DNA of 64,000 nt from Planctomycetota bacterium (lineage in GTDB: Bacteria > Planctomycetota > UBA1135 > GCA-002686595), in the NCBI GenBank assembly GCA_002683825.1, contig NYUD01000069.1:49034-113033 (forward strand), given 5' to 3'. The notes below the pieces were generated by a model. It worked only from the letters and a program-made list of their open reading frames with translations. It was not told the origin of the DNA and did no database searches. Positions 28,564-35,893 of the stretch are shown here, piece after piece (position 1 is the first letter of the stretch; every line of letters starts with the position of its first letter). Made by a program: the position numbers and the translations under genes.

Positions 28564-29877
28564 GTGAGGGCTTTCCCCCTGCTCGCGGGCGTTCTGTTGA
28601 GCTCCTGTGGAGGGGAGCGGCTGACGGACTGGGATGGGGACCCGCCTCCCAGCATTCTTTTCATCAGCGTCGACACACTACGGGCCGACGCGCTGGGGAT
28701 GTACGGCTACAAGAAACCGACCAGCCCGGAGCTGGATGCCTTTGCGAAGACGGCTACCGTGTTCGAACAGACGATGTCGGCGGCGTCCTGGACCCTGCCC
28801 AGTTTCGCATCGCTCTTCACGTCCTACTTCTCGTCGACGCACAAGTGCTGGAAGCCTGTTTCCAAGCTGGACGAGTCGTTCGAAACACTGGCCGAGATCC
28901 TCCTCCGCAACGGGTACGACACGGCTTGCTACGTCAGCCACCCGATGCTGACCTCCAGCAACGGGATGCAGCAGGGCTTCGTGCATTTCGACGACTCCTA
29001 CTCGGACCCCGACGCCGATTTTGCGGCGCGGATCTCATCGCAGGAAATTTCCGATCGCGGTATCCGCTTCATGCAACAAAAGGCACGGGTGGCGGACGGC
29101 GTCCCGTGGTTTCTGTGGCTGCATTACTTCGATCCTCATTCGCACTACATGCCCCACGAGGGGATCACGGACGTTTTCATCGAGCAACCTGGGAAACAAC
29201 GGCCGCTCTTACGCGGCACCTACGACGGCGAGATCAAGTACACAGACATTCACCTCGGCCGCATCTTCAAGGAGCTGGAGGAGCTTGGATTGGCCGATGA
29301 CACCATTGTCGTCTTCGTGTCCGATCACGGAGAGGAGTTCTTCGAGCACGGCAACGTCGAGCACGGCAGTTCGCTCTTCAACGAGCTGGTGCGGGTTCCC
29401 TTGATCATCCGCGTTCCCGGAGAAGAAGAGCGCCGCATCCCGGAGGTAGTGCGCACCGTGGATGTGATGCCGACATTGCTCGATCTCGTAGGCATCCCAG
29501 TTGTCTTTGAAATCGGAGGCAGGTCGCTGCGCCGCCTGATTCAAGGTGAACATCTTTCATTGCCACCCGCACTGATGGAAATTCAGCAGACCAAGGAAAC
29601 CATCATGAAGGGGATCGTGCGCGGGCGCTGGAAGCTCGTGCACAATGGTTCCGCCGGAGGCACCCTGAGCCTTTATGACCTGGAGGCGGATCCGCTCGAA
29701 AAAAGCGACGTCAGCGACCAGAATCCGGCTGTCGTCGCCGAGTTGAAACGTGCGCTCGAGAAGATGGTGGAAGAGGCCGTGGCCCACGGAACGAAATACG
29801 ACAAGGCTTCGGATCAGGACATGTCGCCGGCTGAACTCGAGGTGCTGCAGGGGCTGGGCTACCTGCTCGATGACTGA
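28564..29877 (+). CDS. Sulfatase-fold lipoprotein 2
   Basis: This 437-residue paralogue of the enzyme at 24698 is close to half identical to it by eye. GTG 28564 (CAGGGA upstream) begins a short signal, VRAFPLLAGVLLSSCGG, with lipobox LSSC. The catalytic domain shows LFISVDTLRADALGMYGY, ASWTLPSFASLFTS (Thr near residue 77 in place of Cys/Ser, Phe in place of the Arg), GYDTACYVSH, WFLWLHYFDPHSHY and FVSDHGEEFFEHG (near 254). The C-terminus ends SPAELEVLQGLGYLLDD, matching paralogue 1 (TPGQLEVLQQLGYGG). Thirty-five bases separate it from the methyltransferase. Its TGA overlaps the ATG of the following MORN gene by one base (TGATG), repeating the gene pair seen upstream. Confidence 0.83.
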   Translation: MRAFPLLAGVLLSSCGGERLTDWDGDPPPSILFISVDTLRADALGMYGYKKPTSPELDAFAKTATVFEQTMSAASWTLPSFASLFTSYFSSTHKCWKPVSKLDESFETLAEILLRNGYDTACYVSHPMLTSSNGMQQGFVHFDDSYSDPDADFAARISSQEISDRGIRFMQQKARVADGVPWFLWLHYFDPHSHYMPHEGITDVFIEQPGKQRPLLRGTYDGEIKYTDIHLGRIFKELEELGLADDTIVVFVSDHGEEFFEHGNVEHGSSLFNELVRVPLIIRVPGEEERRIPEVVRTVDVMPTLLDLVGIPVVFEIGGRSLRRLIQGEHLSLPPALMEIQQTKETIMKGIVRGRWKLVHNGSAGGTLSLYDLEADPLEKSDVSDQNPAVVAELKRALEKMVEEAVAHGTKYDKASDQDMSPAELEVLQGLGYLLDD

Positions 29878-30563
29878 TGAAGCGTCTCTACCTCTTCACC
29901 TTGATCGCACTGGTCCTCGGTTGGCTGCTATCGGCGGCGCCGGGATGCTCCGACACCTCGCGCACGCTGTCCTTTGCCAACGGGAAACCGTGGTCCAGGA
30001 TTCAATTCCGCGACGGCAAGCCGCACGGAACGTGGACAACCTGGTACGAGGACGGACAGAAAAAATCCGAGGGAAGCTACCTGGACGGCCGGAAAGAGGG
30101 TCGCTGGGTAACTCGGTTCGAGAACAACCAGCTCCAATCGGCGAGCAACTTCAAGGACGGCCAGCGCCACGGCCAGTGGCAGCAGTTCTACGAAAACGGC
30201 CAGCTCGCGCAGGAGGGCACGTATGTCGAGAGCAAGAAAGAGGGGCTCTTCAAAGAGTACTTCGGCACCGGGGTTCTACGCGGTGAAGCGACCTATGTGG
30301 GCGGCGTGCGTGCGGGCGCGTTCAGACAGTTCTGGGAGACCGGCGAGCTGCAGGAATGGACCACCTTCCACGATGGCGTGCGGGACGGTCCGTACAAGGC
30401 CGGGAGCGACAGGGGCCTGATCCTGGTCGCGGGTCAGTACGCCAACAACAAACGCAGTGGCCGCTGGACGATCTACAACCTCCCGACCGAGGAAAACCCA
30501 GAGCCTACGCTGAACAGAGCCCGCTCCGGCGTCTACGAGAACGGCGAGAAGGTCTCGGACTGA
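29877..30563 (+). CDS. MORN-repeat (YwqK-like) lipoprotein 2
   Basis: This 228-residue exported protein has the signal MKRLYLFTLIALVLGWLLSA, then APGCSDTS; the Cys probably becomes lipidated, although the -3 residue is Ala rather than Leu. The repeat region (~50-215) has seven to eight MORN/YwqK units: HGTWTTWYEDG, EGRWVTRFENN, HGQWQQFYENG, EGLFKEYFGTG, AGAFRQFWETG, and SGRWTIYNLP. Both MORN proteins share the segment before the repeats (F-x-x-G-x-P-W-S-x-I-x-x-x-D). It is coupled to sulfatase-fold protein 2 exactly as the first MORN protein is to sulfatase-fold protein 1, indicating a duplicated functional module. Confidence 0.85.
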   Translation: MKRLYLFTLIALVLGWLLSAAPGCSDTSRTLSFANGKPWSRIQFRDGKPHGTWTTWYEDGQKKSEGSYLDGRKEGRWVTRFENNQLQSASNFKDGQRHGQWQQFYENGQLAQEGTYVESKKEGLFKEYFGTGVLRGEATYVGGVRAGAFRQFWETGELQEWTTFHDGVRDGPYKAGSDRGLILVAGQYANNKRSGRWTIYNLPTEENPEPTLNRARSGVYENGEKVSD

Positions 30564-30581
30564 TACCGACCGGGAAGGGCT

Positions 30582-30603
30582 CCAGGGCGTTATCGCCCCC
30601 TGG
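30582..30603 (+). terminator. Imperfect terminator-like hairpin after MORN gene 2
   Basis: CCAGGGCG TTAT CGCCCCCTGG pairs with a two-base bulge just after the MORN 2 stop. There is no T-run, so termination efficiency is doubtful; it may mark the end of the six-gene operon. Confidence 0.35.
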
Positions 30604-30680
30604 CGTTCGTCGGTCCTGGCCGGCGCAATCCCGCACCGACTTCTCTATTCTGTGGCATCCCACGGCGAATCGGAGGGATG

Positions 30681-32810
30681 ATGACCAGCACAGATCGACC
30701 GCCTCACGACTCCCTTCCGCGCGGCTCGCGACACGTGGCCAGATGGGCACCGGGTCCGGCGTTCTTGGCCTTACTCACTGCCTGTGGGTCCGATGTGCCC
30801 GACCGTTCTCTCTGGATGCCCCTCGGAGACGGGGTAGTTCGCCTTGGAACGGCGCTGGAATCCCACCCGCGGGTTCGTGAAGAGCAAGGCGGAGTCTGGG
30901 TGAGTTACTCCATTGTCCCGGAGGCCTGGACGCCGTGGGAAGGAAAGGAACTGTTTCGGGCCCTCCGACCCCACGGCCGGGCTGCGAAGAAGGCCCACGA
31001 TGAAATCGTTCGGTTGGCGGTCGGAGACGAGGAGTTTCCCGCCCGACTCGACCTGGTTCGCCCGTCCGAGATCGCGACGCTGCCCCCGGGCACATTCGGC
31101 CTACTTCGTGGCGGGATCGTGATCCACTGCCGCGATGGTCTTCCGCCGCAAGAGGAAGCCGTTTTCTGGACCTGGTACCCGCGGACTTCCGCCACCTCGG
31201 GCACCGCCTCGATCGGTCGGATGTCGGGACGCGGACAGACGATCTGGCCCGGAGACACCTGGGTGCATTCGATTCACTACCCTCCCGAAAGCGCGCTCAG
31301 GTTCTACGGAGTTGCCCTCGGTCTGGGGTTGAAGGACGGGGAGAGTCTGGAGTTCAGAGCTGCGCTGGATGGCCGCGAACTCTACTCCGCCCGGCAAACC
31401 GCTACCGAAAAGGCTCTCGGGAGATGGCACACCGTGGAACTGCCCCTGAAGGGCGGCTCCGGCCAGCTGGTATTGCAAGCGAGCGGAGACCTGGCGATGG
31501 CGGCCTTTCTGGCCCCTACCATCGGGCCCGGGAAGGTCGGCCGCCACGGAGCACGGCCCTGGGCGAACGGAAAGAGCGAACGCCCCAACCTCATTCTCTT
31601 CCTGGCGGACACCTACCGCGCCGACAACCTCTCGGCCTGGGGCGGCTCCTCGGATATTTCCCCCAACCTCGACCGGATCGTGGAGCGCTCCCTGACCTTC
31701 AAACGCACCTGGGCCCCTTCCACCTGGACCCTGCCCTCACAATCTTCGATGTTGGCGGGCCTCTTTCCACCCCAGCACGGCGCTGTCGACTACGGGTTGT
31801 CGATCTCCTCCGATCTCGAGACGATCGCCGAACGTTTGGCGGCGGTCGGTTACCGCACAGGGGCAGTCACCGACTCCGCTTTCGTTTCCAGACGCTTCAA
31901 CCTCCATCAAGGATTCGAGTGGTTCCAGGAGAACGATCCCTGGAATCTGAAGACGACCCTCACGGGCACGGAGGAATTCCTCGCCGGCGATGACGGCAGG
32001 CCGATCTTCTTGTTCGTTCACACCTTCCGCACCCATCTCCCCTACCGGGTCGGCATCGAAGAGGACAAGCGTCCCCTGCGCGAACTCTATTCCAGGGTGA
32101 CGGGCAAGAGTGGCGCAACGCCCGAGGATGGCATGCTCTCCAGCGAGGGCGTCGTTCGAGAACTCTACGAACTCTACCTCGAAGGTGCTCGCGGTCTCGA
32201 TGCACTTGTCGGGCCGTGGATTCTTGAAATCGAAGCTCAGGGGCTCCTGTCTCCGGGAACCCTGATCTTTACCAGCGACCACGGCGAATCGTTCCTCGAG
32301 CACGACGTTCTCGGACATGGAGGGGATCCCTGGGAAGAGCAGATCCACATCCCGCTTTTCTTCCTCGGAGACAGCATCCCACCCGGCTCCGCCGGCGGCC
32401 TCGCTTCCCTGGTGGATCTTCCGCGCACCCTGGCGGCGCTTGCAGGCGTCTCCCCGGCCCGCGAATGGGAGGGTCAGAACCTTCTGGAGGGGGGGGCGGC
32501 GCGCACGTTCAGTTTCAAGTGGGGGAAGACGCGTTCCCTGGTCGCGGTGCGAAGGGACGACAGGAAGGTCGTGGCCCTCGCAGATCCGAGTGCACTCTCC
32601 CTCGGTGAGTTCTTCGGGGCCGTCGAGCTCGACAAGGATCCGTCCGAAGAGAATGCGATCGAGAGGGCCGAGCTCTGGCCGGGGGAACTTCTGCGGGAAA
32701 ACGCCCGCACCGTCGAACACCTGCTCCGGGCCATCCGCCCGCCGGTACGAATCGAACTCCCCCCCTCGGAACGTCTCGCCTTGGAGGATATCGGCTACAT
32801 CGGTGATTGA
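30681..32810 (+). CDS. Large sulfatase-fold lipoprotein 3
   Basis: This 709-residue exported protein has a signal with lipobox LLTAC (RWAPGPAFLALLTACGS). Residues ~35-290 are a beta-rich N-terminal region without recognised family that includes LRFYGVALGLGLKDGESLEF, like a ligand-binding jelly roll. The sulfatase-fold domain starts near 300 with LILFLADTYRADNLSAWG, then STWTLPSQSSMLAG (Thr near 350 in the nucleophile place), GYRTGAVTDSAFVS and TSDHGESFLEHDVLGHGG (near 533). The C-terminus ends LALEDIGYIGD, related to the tails of paralogues 1 and 2. GGAGGG precedes two consecutive ATGs; the second (30681) has the better spacing. It has no MORN partner; a 117-base gap with a hairpin separates it from the six-gene set. 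Confidence 0.8.
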   Translation: MTSTDRPPHDSLPRGSRHVARWAPGPAFLALLTACGSDVPDRSLWMPLGDGVVRLGTALESHPRVREEQGGVWVSYSIVPEAWTPWEGKELFRALRPHGRAAKKAHDEIVRLAVGDEEFPARLDLVRPSEIATLPPGTFGLLRGGIVIHCRDGLPPQEEAVFWTWYPRTSATSGTASIGRMSGRGQTIWPGDTWVHSIHYPPESALRFYGVALGLGLKDGESLEFRAALDGRELYSARQTATEKALGRWHTVELPLKGGSGQLVLQASGDLAMAAFLAPTIGPGKVGRHGARPWANGKSERPNLILFLADTYRADNLSAWGGSSDISPNLDRIVERSLTFKRTWAPSTWTLPSQSSMLAGLFPPQHGAVDYGLSISSDLETIAERLAAVGYRTGAVTDSAFVSRRFNLHQGFEWFQENDPWNLKTTLTGTEEFLAGDDGRPIFLFVHTFRTHLPYRVGIEEDKRPLRELYSRVTGKSGATPEDGMLSSEGVVRELYELYLEGARGLDALVGPWILEIEAQGLLSPGTLIFTSDHGESFLEHDVLGHGGDPWEEQIHIPLFFLGDSIPPGSAGGLASLVDLPRTLAALAGVSPAREWEGQNLLEGGAARTFSFKWGKTRSLVAVRRDDRKVVALADPSALSLGEFFGAVELDKDPSEENAIERAELWPGELLRENARTVEHLLRAIRPPVRIELPPSERLALEDIGYIGD

Positions 32811-32996
32811 GTCCGACTCGCAAGAGTACCGCCGCCACCCGGAGGCCAACGCCACCGTTGCGAGAACAAGGGAACGGCTCACGCGCATTGGATTGAGCCG
32901 TTTTCTTGTCGCCGGGACTCGGCAACGGGGAACGAAAGGGTCAAGGAACTTGAGGCGTTGACTCGCTCGCCTACTTCTCGGGGGAACGAGCTCGGA

Positions 32997-33860
32997 CTAA
33001 AGCGTGTAGCCCCACTCCCCTTCGAGGGTTCTCGCTTGCAACCCGACGTGTTTGAAGTCGAGCCGGTAGCCGTTGATGTAGGTCACAGAAGGGTCGAGGC
33101 CGTAGTTCAGGTCGGACAGGGGAATCGATAGGCCTGCCAGGTTCCATCCATTGCGCCTCGTGTGAACGGCGTCGGCCAGGCTTCGATACCCACGGACACC
33201 GTTGACACTCAGGTCCAGGCTCTGGAAAGCCGCCTTGTTTGCGAGCGTGAACACCAATTCGGAGTTGTGTAGCCGTGCGTGAATGAGGTGGCGGATGACG
33301 TAAACGCCGGGCACCTCGTTTTGAAACCCGGCCGGCCCCGACCTGGCCTGACGGAGAATCGCATCCCGAATCTGGCGGGCCCGCCGACGACTTCTGGCCC
33401 GAACCTCGATGTCATAATCGAGGCAGCCCAGCTCCATGTCGATCTCGATGGGCATCCCGAAGAATCGAAACACCTGGGCCTCTTCGAAACGGCCCGGCGG
33501 ATTCGCCGCTGGCGGTGGCTCCTCGTTGAAGCTGCCCGCTTGCTGGATCCGCTGTCCGCTGTCGGGCGGGCAATCGACGATCTCACCGTGCGCATCCCTC
33601 GTTCCCGGCGGAGGACAGATCCCCTCGGTGGGGATTTCCTCGATGTCACAGCCGATCGATCCGCTGCTGCCGCTGTAGGTGATCTTCACGCAACGGCCCT
33701 GCATGTGCGCAGGGCCACCGGTGGAGAGCTTCCCGTTGTCGAGCGTCAGGTAGTGGTGGTCGCCACGGCGATTGAGTGTCGAAATGCAGGACACGAGTCC
33801 GACGCCGAGAGCCATCAAGAGCGCGGCCGTCAGGCCTTGTGTTGTTCGTCTCATTTTCAT
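32997..33860 (-). CDS. Lipoprotein of unknown function
   Basis: This 287-residue protein is marked by its signal (MKMRRTTQGLTAALLMALGVGLVSC; lipobox LVSC) and a strong AGGAAGG ribosome-binding site. The segment ~45-110 is cysteine- and proline-rich (EGICPPPGTRD, VDCPPDSGQR). The rest is a mixed region with a basic helix (RARSRRRARQIRDAILRQAR) and a strand-rich end (DPSVTYINGYRLDFKHVGLQ). I recognise no family. It is convergent with the sulfatase-fold 3 gene and lies downstream of a divergent-style gap before the symporter. The sequence resembles envelope lipoproteins with a periplasmic beta domain, but this is a guess. Confidence 0.7.
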   Translation of the reverse strand: MKMRRTTQGLTAALLMALGVGLVSCISTLNRRGDHHYLTLDNGKLSTGGPAHMQGRCVKITYSGSSGSIGCDIEEIPTEGICPPPGTRDAHGEIVDCPPDSGQRIQQAGSFNEEPPPAANPPGRFEEAQVFRFFGMPIEIDMELGCLDYDIEVRARSRRRARQIRDAILRQARSGPAGFQNEVPGVYVIRHLIHARLHNSELVFTLANKAAFQSLDLSVNGVRGYRSLADAVHTRRNGWNLAGLSIPLSDLNYGLDPSVTYINGYRLDFKHVGLQARTLEGEWGYTL

Positions 33861-34053
33861 GTTTGCCTTCCTCGAAATCCTTGGAGCTTGTCCGGAGCGG
33901 TGAACAACAGGAGGGATCGAAACGCTCCCAAAAGGTTGCGGACAAAGTGGGGAAAACCCCCTCCCGACGCTCGGGACCACGGCTCCCCGCCCGACCCCGA
34001 ACGGCCTTTTGCCCGTGGGATCGTCGGCTGTCCCGGTGCCTCTGAACCGGGCC

Positions 34054-35580
34054 CTATCCGGCGGCCGCGTCTAGATCCCGGTCGATCCCCTCGAGTCGCG
34101 CCCGGCCCGTCTTGTCCGCAAGGCTCACGACCACACCTGCGAGACCGGAAAGCACGAAGGCCGGCGGCAGCTCGGCGAGTTGAGCGAAGGCATCCCCCAC
34201 CACGGGAAGTTGTGGGGCGGCGAACTTGAACAGGGGCACAGCGAGAAATCCGCTCAGCATGGCCGCGAGTGCGCCGCGAGCGGTCATGCCCCTCCAGAAG
34301 AGCGACAGGATCATCGTCGGACAGAAGGTGGCGGCGATCCCCGACCATCCGAAGATCACGAACCAGAAGATGGTGCGGTCCTCGGAACGAATCGCCACGA
34401 ACATCGCCAGGCTCAAGGCCAGCATCGCAAGAAACAGGGTGATCTTGCGGCTCGTGGACAGAAGCTCTCGATCCGTCATCTGTGGATGTCGCACCTTCTG
34501 GTAGTAGTCGCGAGCCGCTGCGCTGCCCGCAACGATCAGCAGCGAATCCACGGTCGACATGATCGCGGCCAAGACGATCGCCATATAGATCCCGACCAAC
34601 ACCGCGGGGAGGAGATGGTCGACAAGCTCCGGCAGCACCGCTTCACCGTTCGCTCCGAGAACGGTATCCAGAGCTACTCCCCGCTCCGTGAGAAGCGCAC
34701 GCCCGATCATGCCGATCAAGACCGCGCCGCTATCGGCACACAGGGTCCAGAGAATGGCCACTGCCGCCCCCTTGCGGATCTCGTTCTCCGAACGCATGGC
34801 GAGGAAGCGCACGAAGATCTGGGGCGAACCGAGAAAACCGATTCCGATGAAACAAAGTCCGATGGTTCCGCAAACCACTTCCGGGGTCCATCCCCCGGAA
34901 GTTCCACTCCACATCATGAGGGCAGGATCGATCACGCCGAGCCGGACCGAGAGCTCGCCCACACCGCCCAGTGCCGCGATCCCGACAAGCGGTAGCGCCA
35001 CGAGCCCGAAGAACATCAACGTGCCCTGAAACACATCCGACCAGACAGCTGCGAGAAATCCACCGGCGACCGAGTAACACAGCACGACGGCGAACCCGAT
35101 AAGCGCCCCCGCGAAATAGTTGATGCCTAGAAAACTCTCGAAGGCCTTGCCCGTTGCATCCACCTGCGCACTGACATAAATCGTGACGAAGACGACTAAC
35201 GAACCTGCCGCTACCCTGCGTAGAAGGTGTCCATGGTCGCGGAAGCGGGCCTCGAGATAATCGGGGATGGTGATGCAGTCGTAGCGCATCGTCAGGCGGT
35301 GAAAGCGTCTGCTCATGAGAAGCCACGCTCCCGCGACACCGAGCACCTCACCCAGCACGACGAAGAAACCCCGCACCCCTACCGCAGCCCCCATACCGGT
35401 CAAACCGAGCAGCAACCAGGCCGATTCACCGGTCGCACGCGACGAGAAAGCGACGGCCCAAAAACCCAAACGCTTTCCGCCGGCGAAGTAATCCTTCACA
35501 TCCCGCATGCGCCGTGCGGCCAGGAAGCCGATCCCGAGAAGGATCAGGAGATAGACTGCTATGCCGGTGATTTTCCACAC
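34054..35580 (-). CDS. Sodium:solute symporter (SSS family)
   Basis: This 508-residue integral membrane transporter has ~13 helices. Family segments are FLAARRMRDVKDYFAGGKRL near the N-terminus, AVAFSSRATGESAWLLLGLTG, TIPDYLEARFRD, the sodium-site region GFLGSPQIFVRFLAMR, and IVLAAIMSTVDSLLIVAGSA. These match PutP/PanF-type symporters that import amino acids, sugars or organic acids with Na+. The substrate cannot be read. The start is GTG 35580 (VWKITGIAVYLLILLGIGF). It is divergent from the M43 peptidase gene and is not part of an obvious operon. Confidence 0.9.
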   Translation of the reverse strand: MWKITGIAVYLLILLGIGFLAARRMRDVKDYFAGGKRLGFWAVAFSSRATGESAWLLLGLTGMGAAVGVRGFFVVLGEVLGVAGAWLLMSRRFHRLTMRYDCITIPDYLEARFRDHGHLLRRVAAGSLVVFVTIYVSAQVDATGKAFESFLGINYFAGALIGFAVVLCYSVAGGFLAAVWSDVFQGTLMFFGLVALPLVGIAALGGVGELSVRLGVIDPALMMWSGTSGGWTPEVVCGTIGLCFIGIGFLGSPQIFVRFLAMRSENEIRKGAAVAILWTLCADSGAVLIGMIGRALLTERGVALDTVLGANGEAVLPELVDHLLPAVLVGIYMAIVLAAIMSTVDSLLIVAGSAAARDYYQKVRHPQMTDRELLSTSRKITLFLAMLALSLAMFVAIRSEDRTIFWFVIFGWSGIAATFCPTMILSLFWRGMTARGALAAMLSGFLAVPLFKFAAPQLPVVGDAFAQLAELPPAFVLSGLAGVVVSLADKTGRARLEGIDRDLDAAAG

Positions 35581-35893
35581 GGGGATGGCCGAGGAACCCT
35601 AACACGCGCAACCGAACCCCTTGTAATCAGCCACATTGAATTTCGGATGGGTGAGCGTTCGTTCGAGCGTGTTCGTCGCAAGTGCATCGTGGATATGCGC
35701 GAGGCGGAGTCCACCCGAACGAGGGCAACGCGCCGCCGACTGCATCCGGCGAGAGCCGGACAAAGAATCAGGTCGGCACTTTACACCGCGCTAACCTTCC
35801 CCTACCTTCCATGGCCTCGAGCGGGCCTGTGGTTCATCCGTGTTTCCGCAGGCCTCCCCCCCCACCTCCCCCCACAAGTCTTGAGGCTCCATC
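35581..35893. other. Divergent promoter region, no gene seen
   Basis: These 313 bases between the symporter and the M43 peptidase must carry both promoters. A C-rich stretch (about 35860-35877) lies just before the peptidase start. No frame or RNA is convincing. Confidence 0.45.

Noticed and set aside
26050..30563. Toxin-antitoxin reading of the MORN (YwqK-like) genes
   Set aside because: Both proteins carry export signals and are paired with sulfatase-fold lipoproteins; no toxin-like partner is present.
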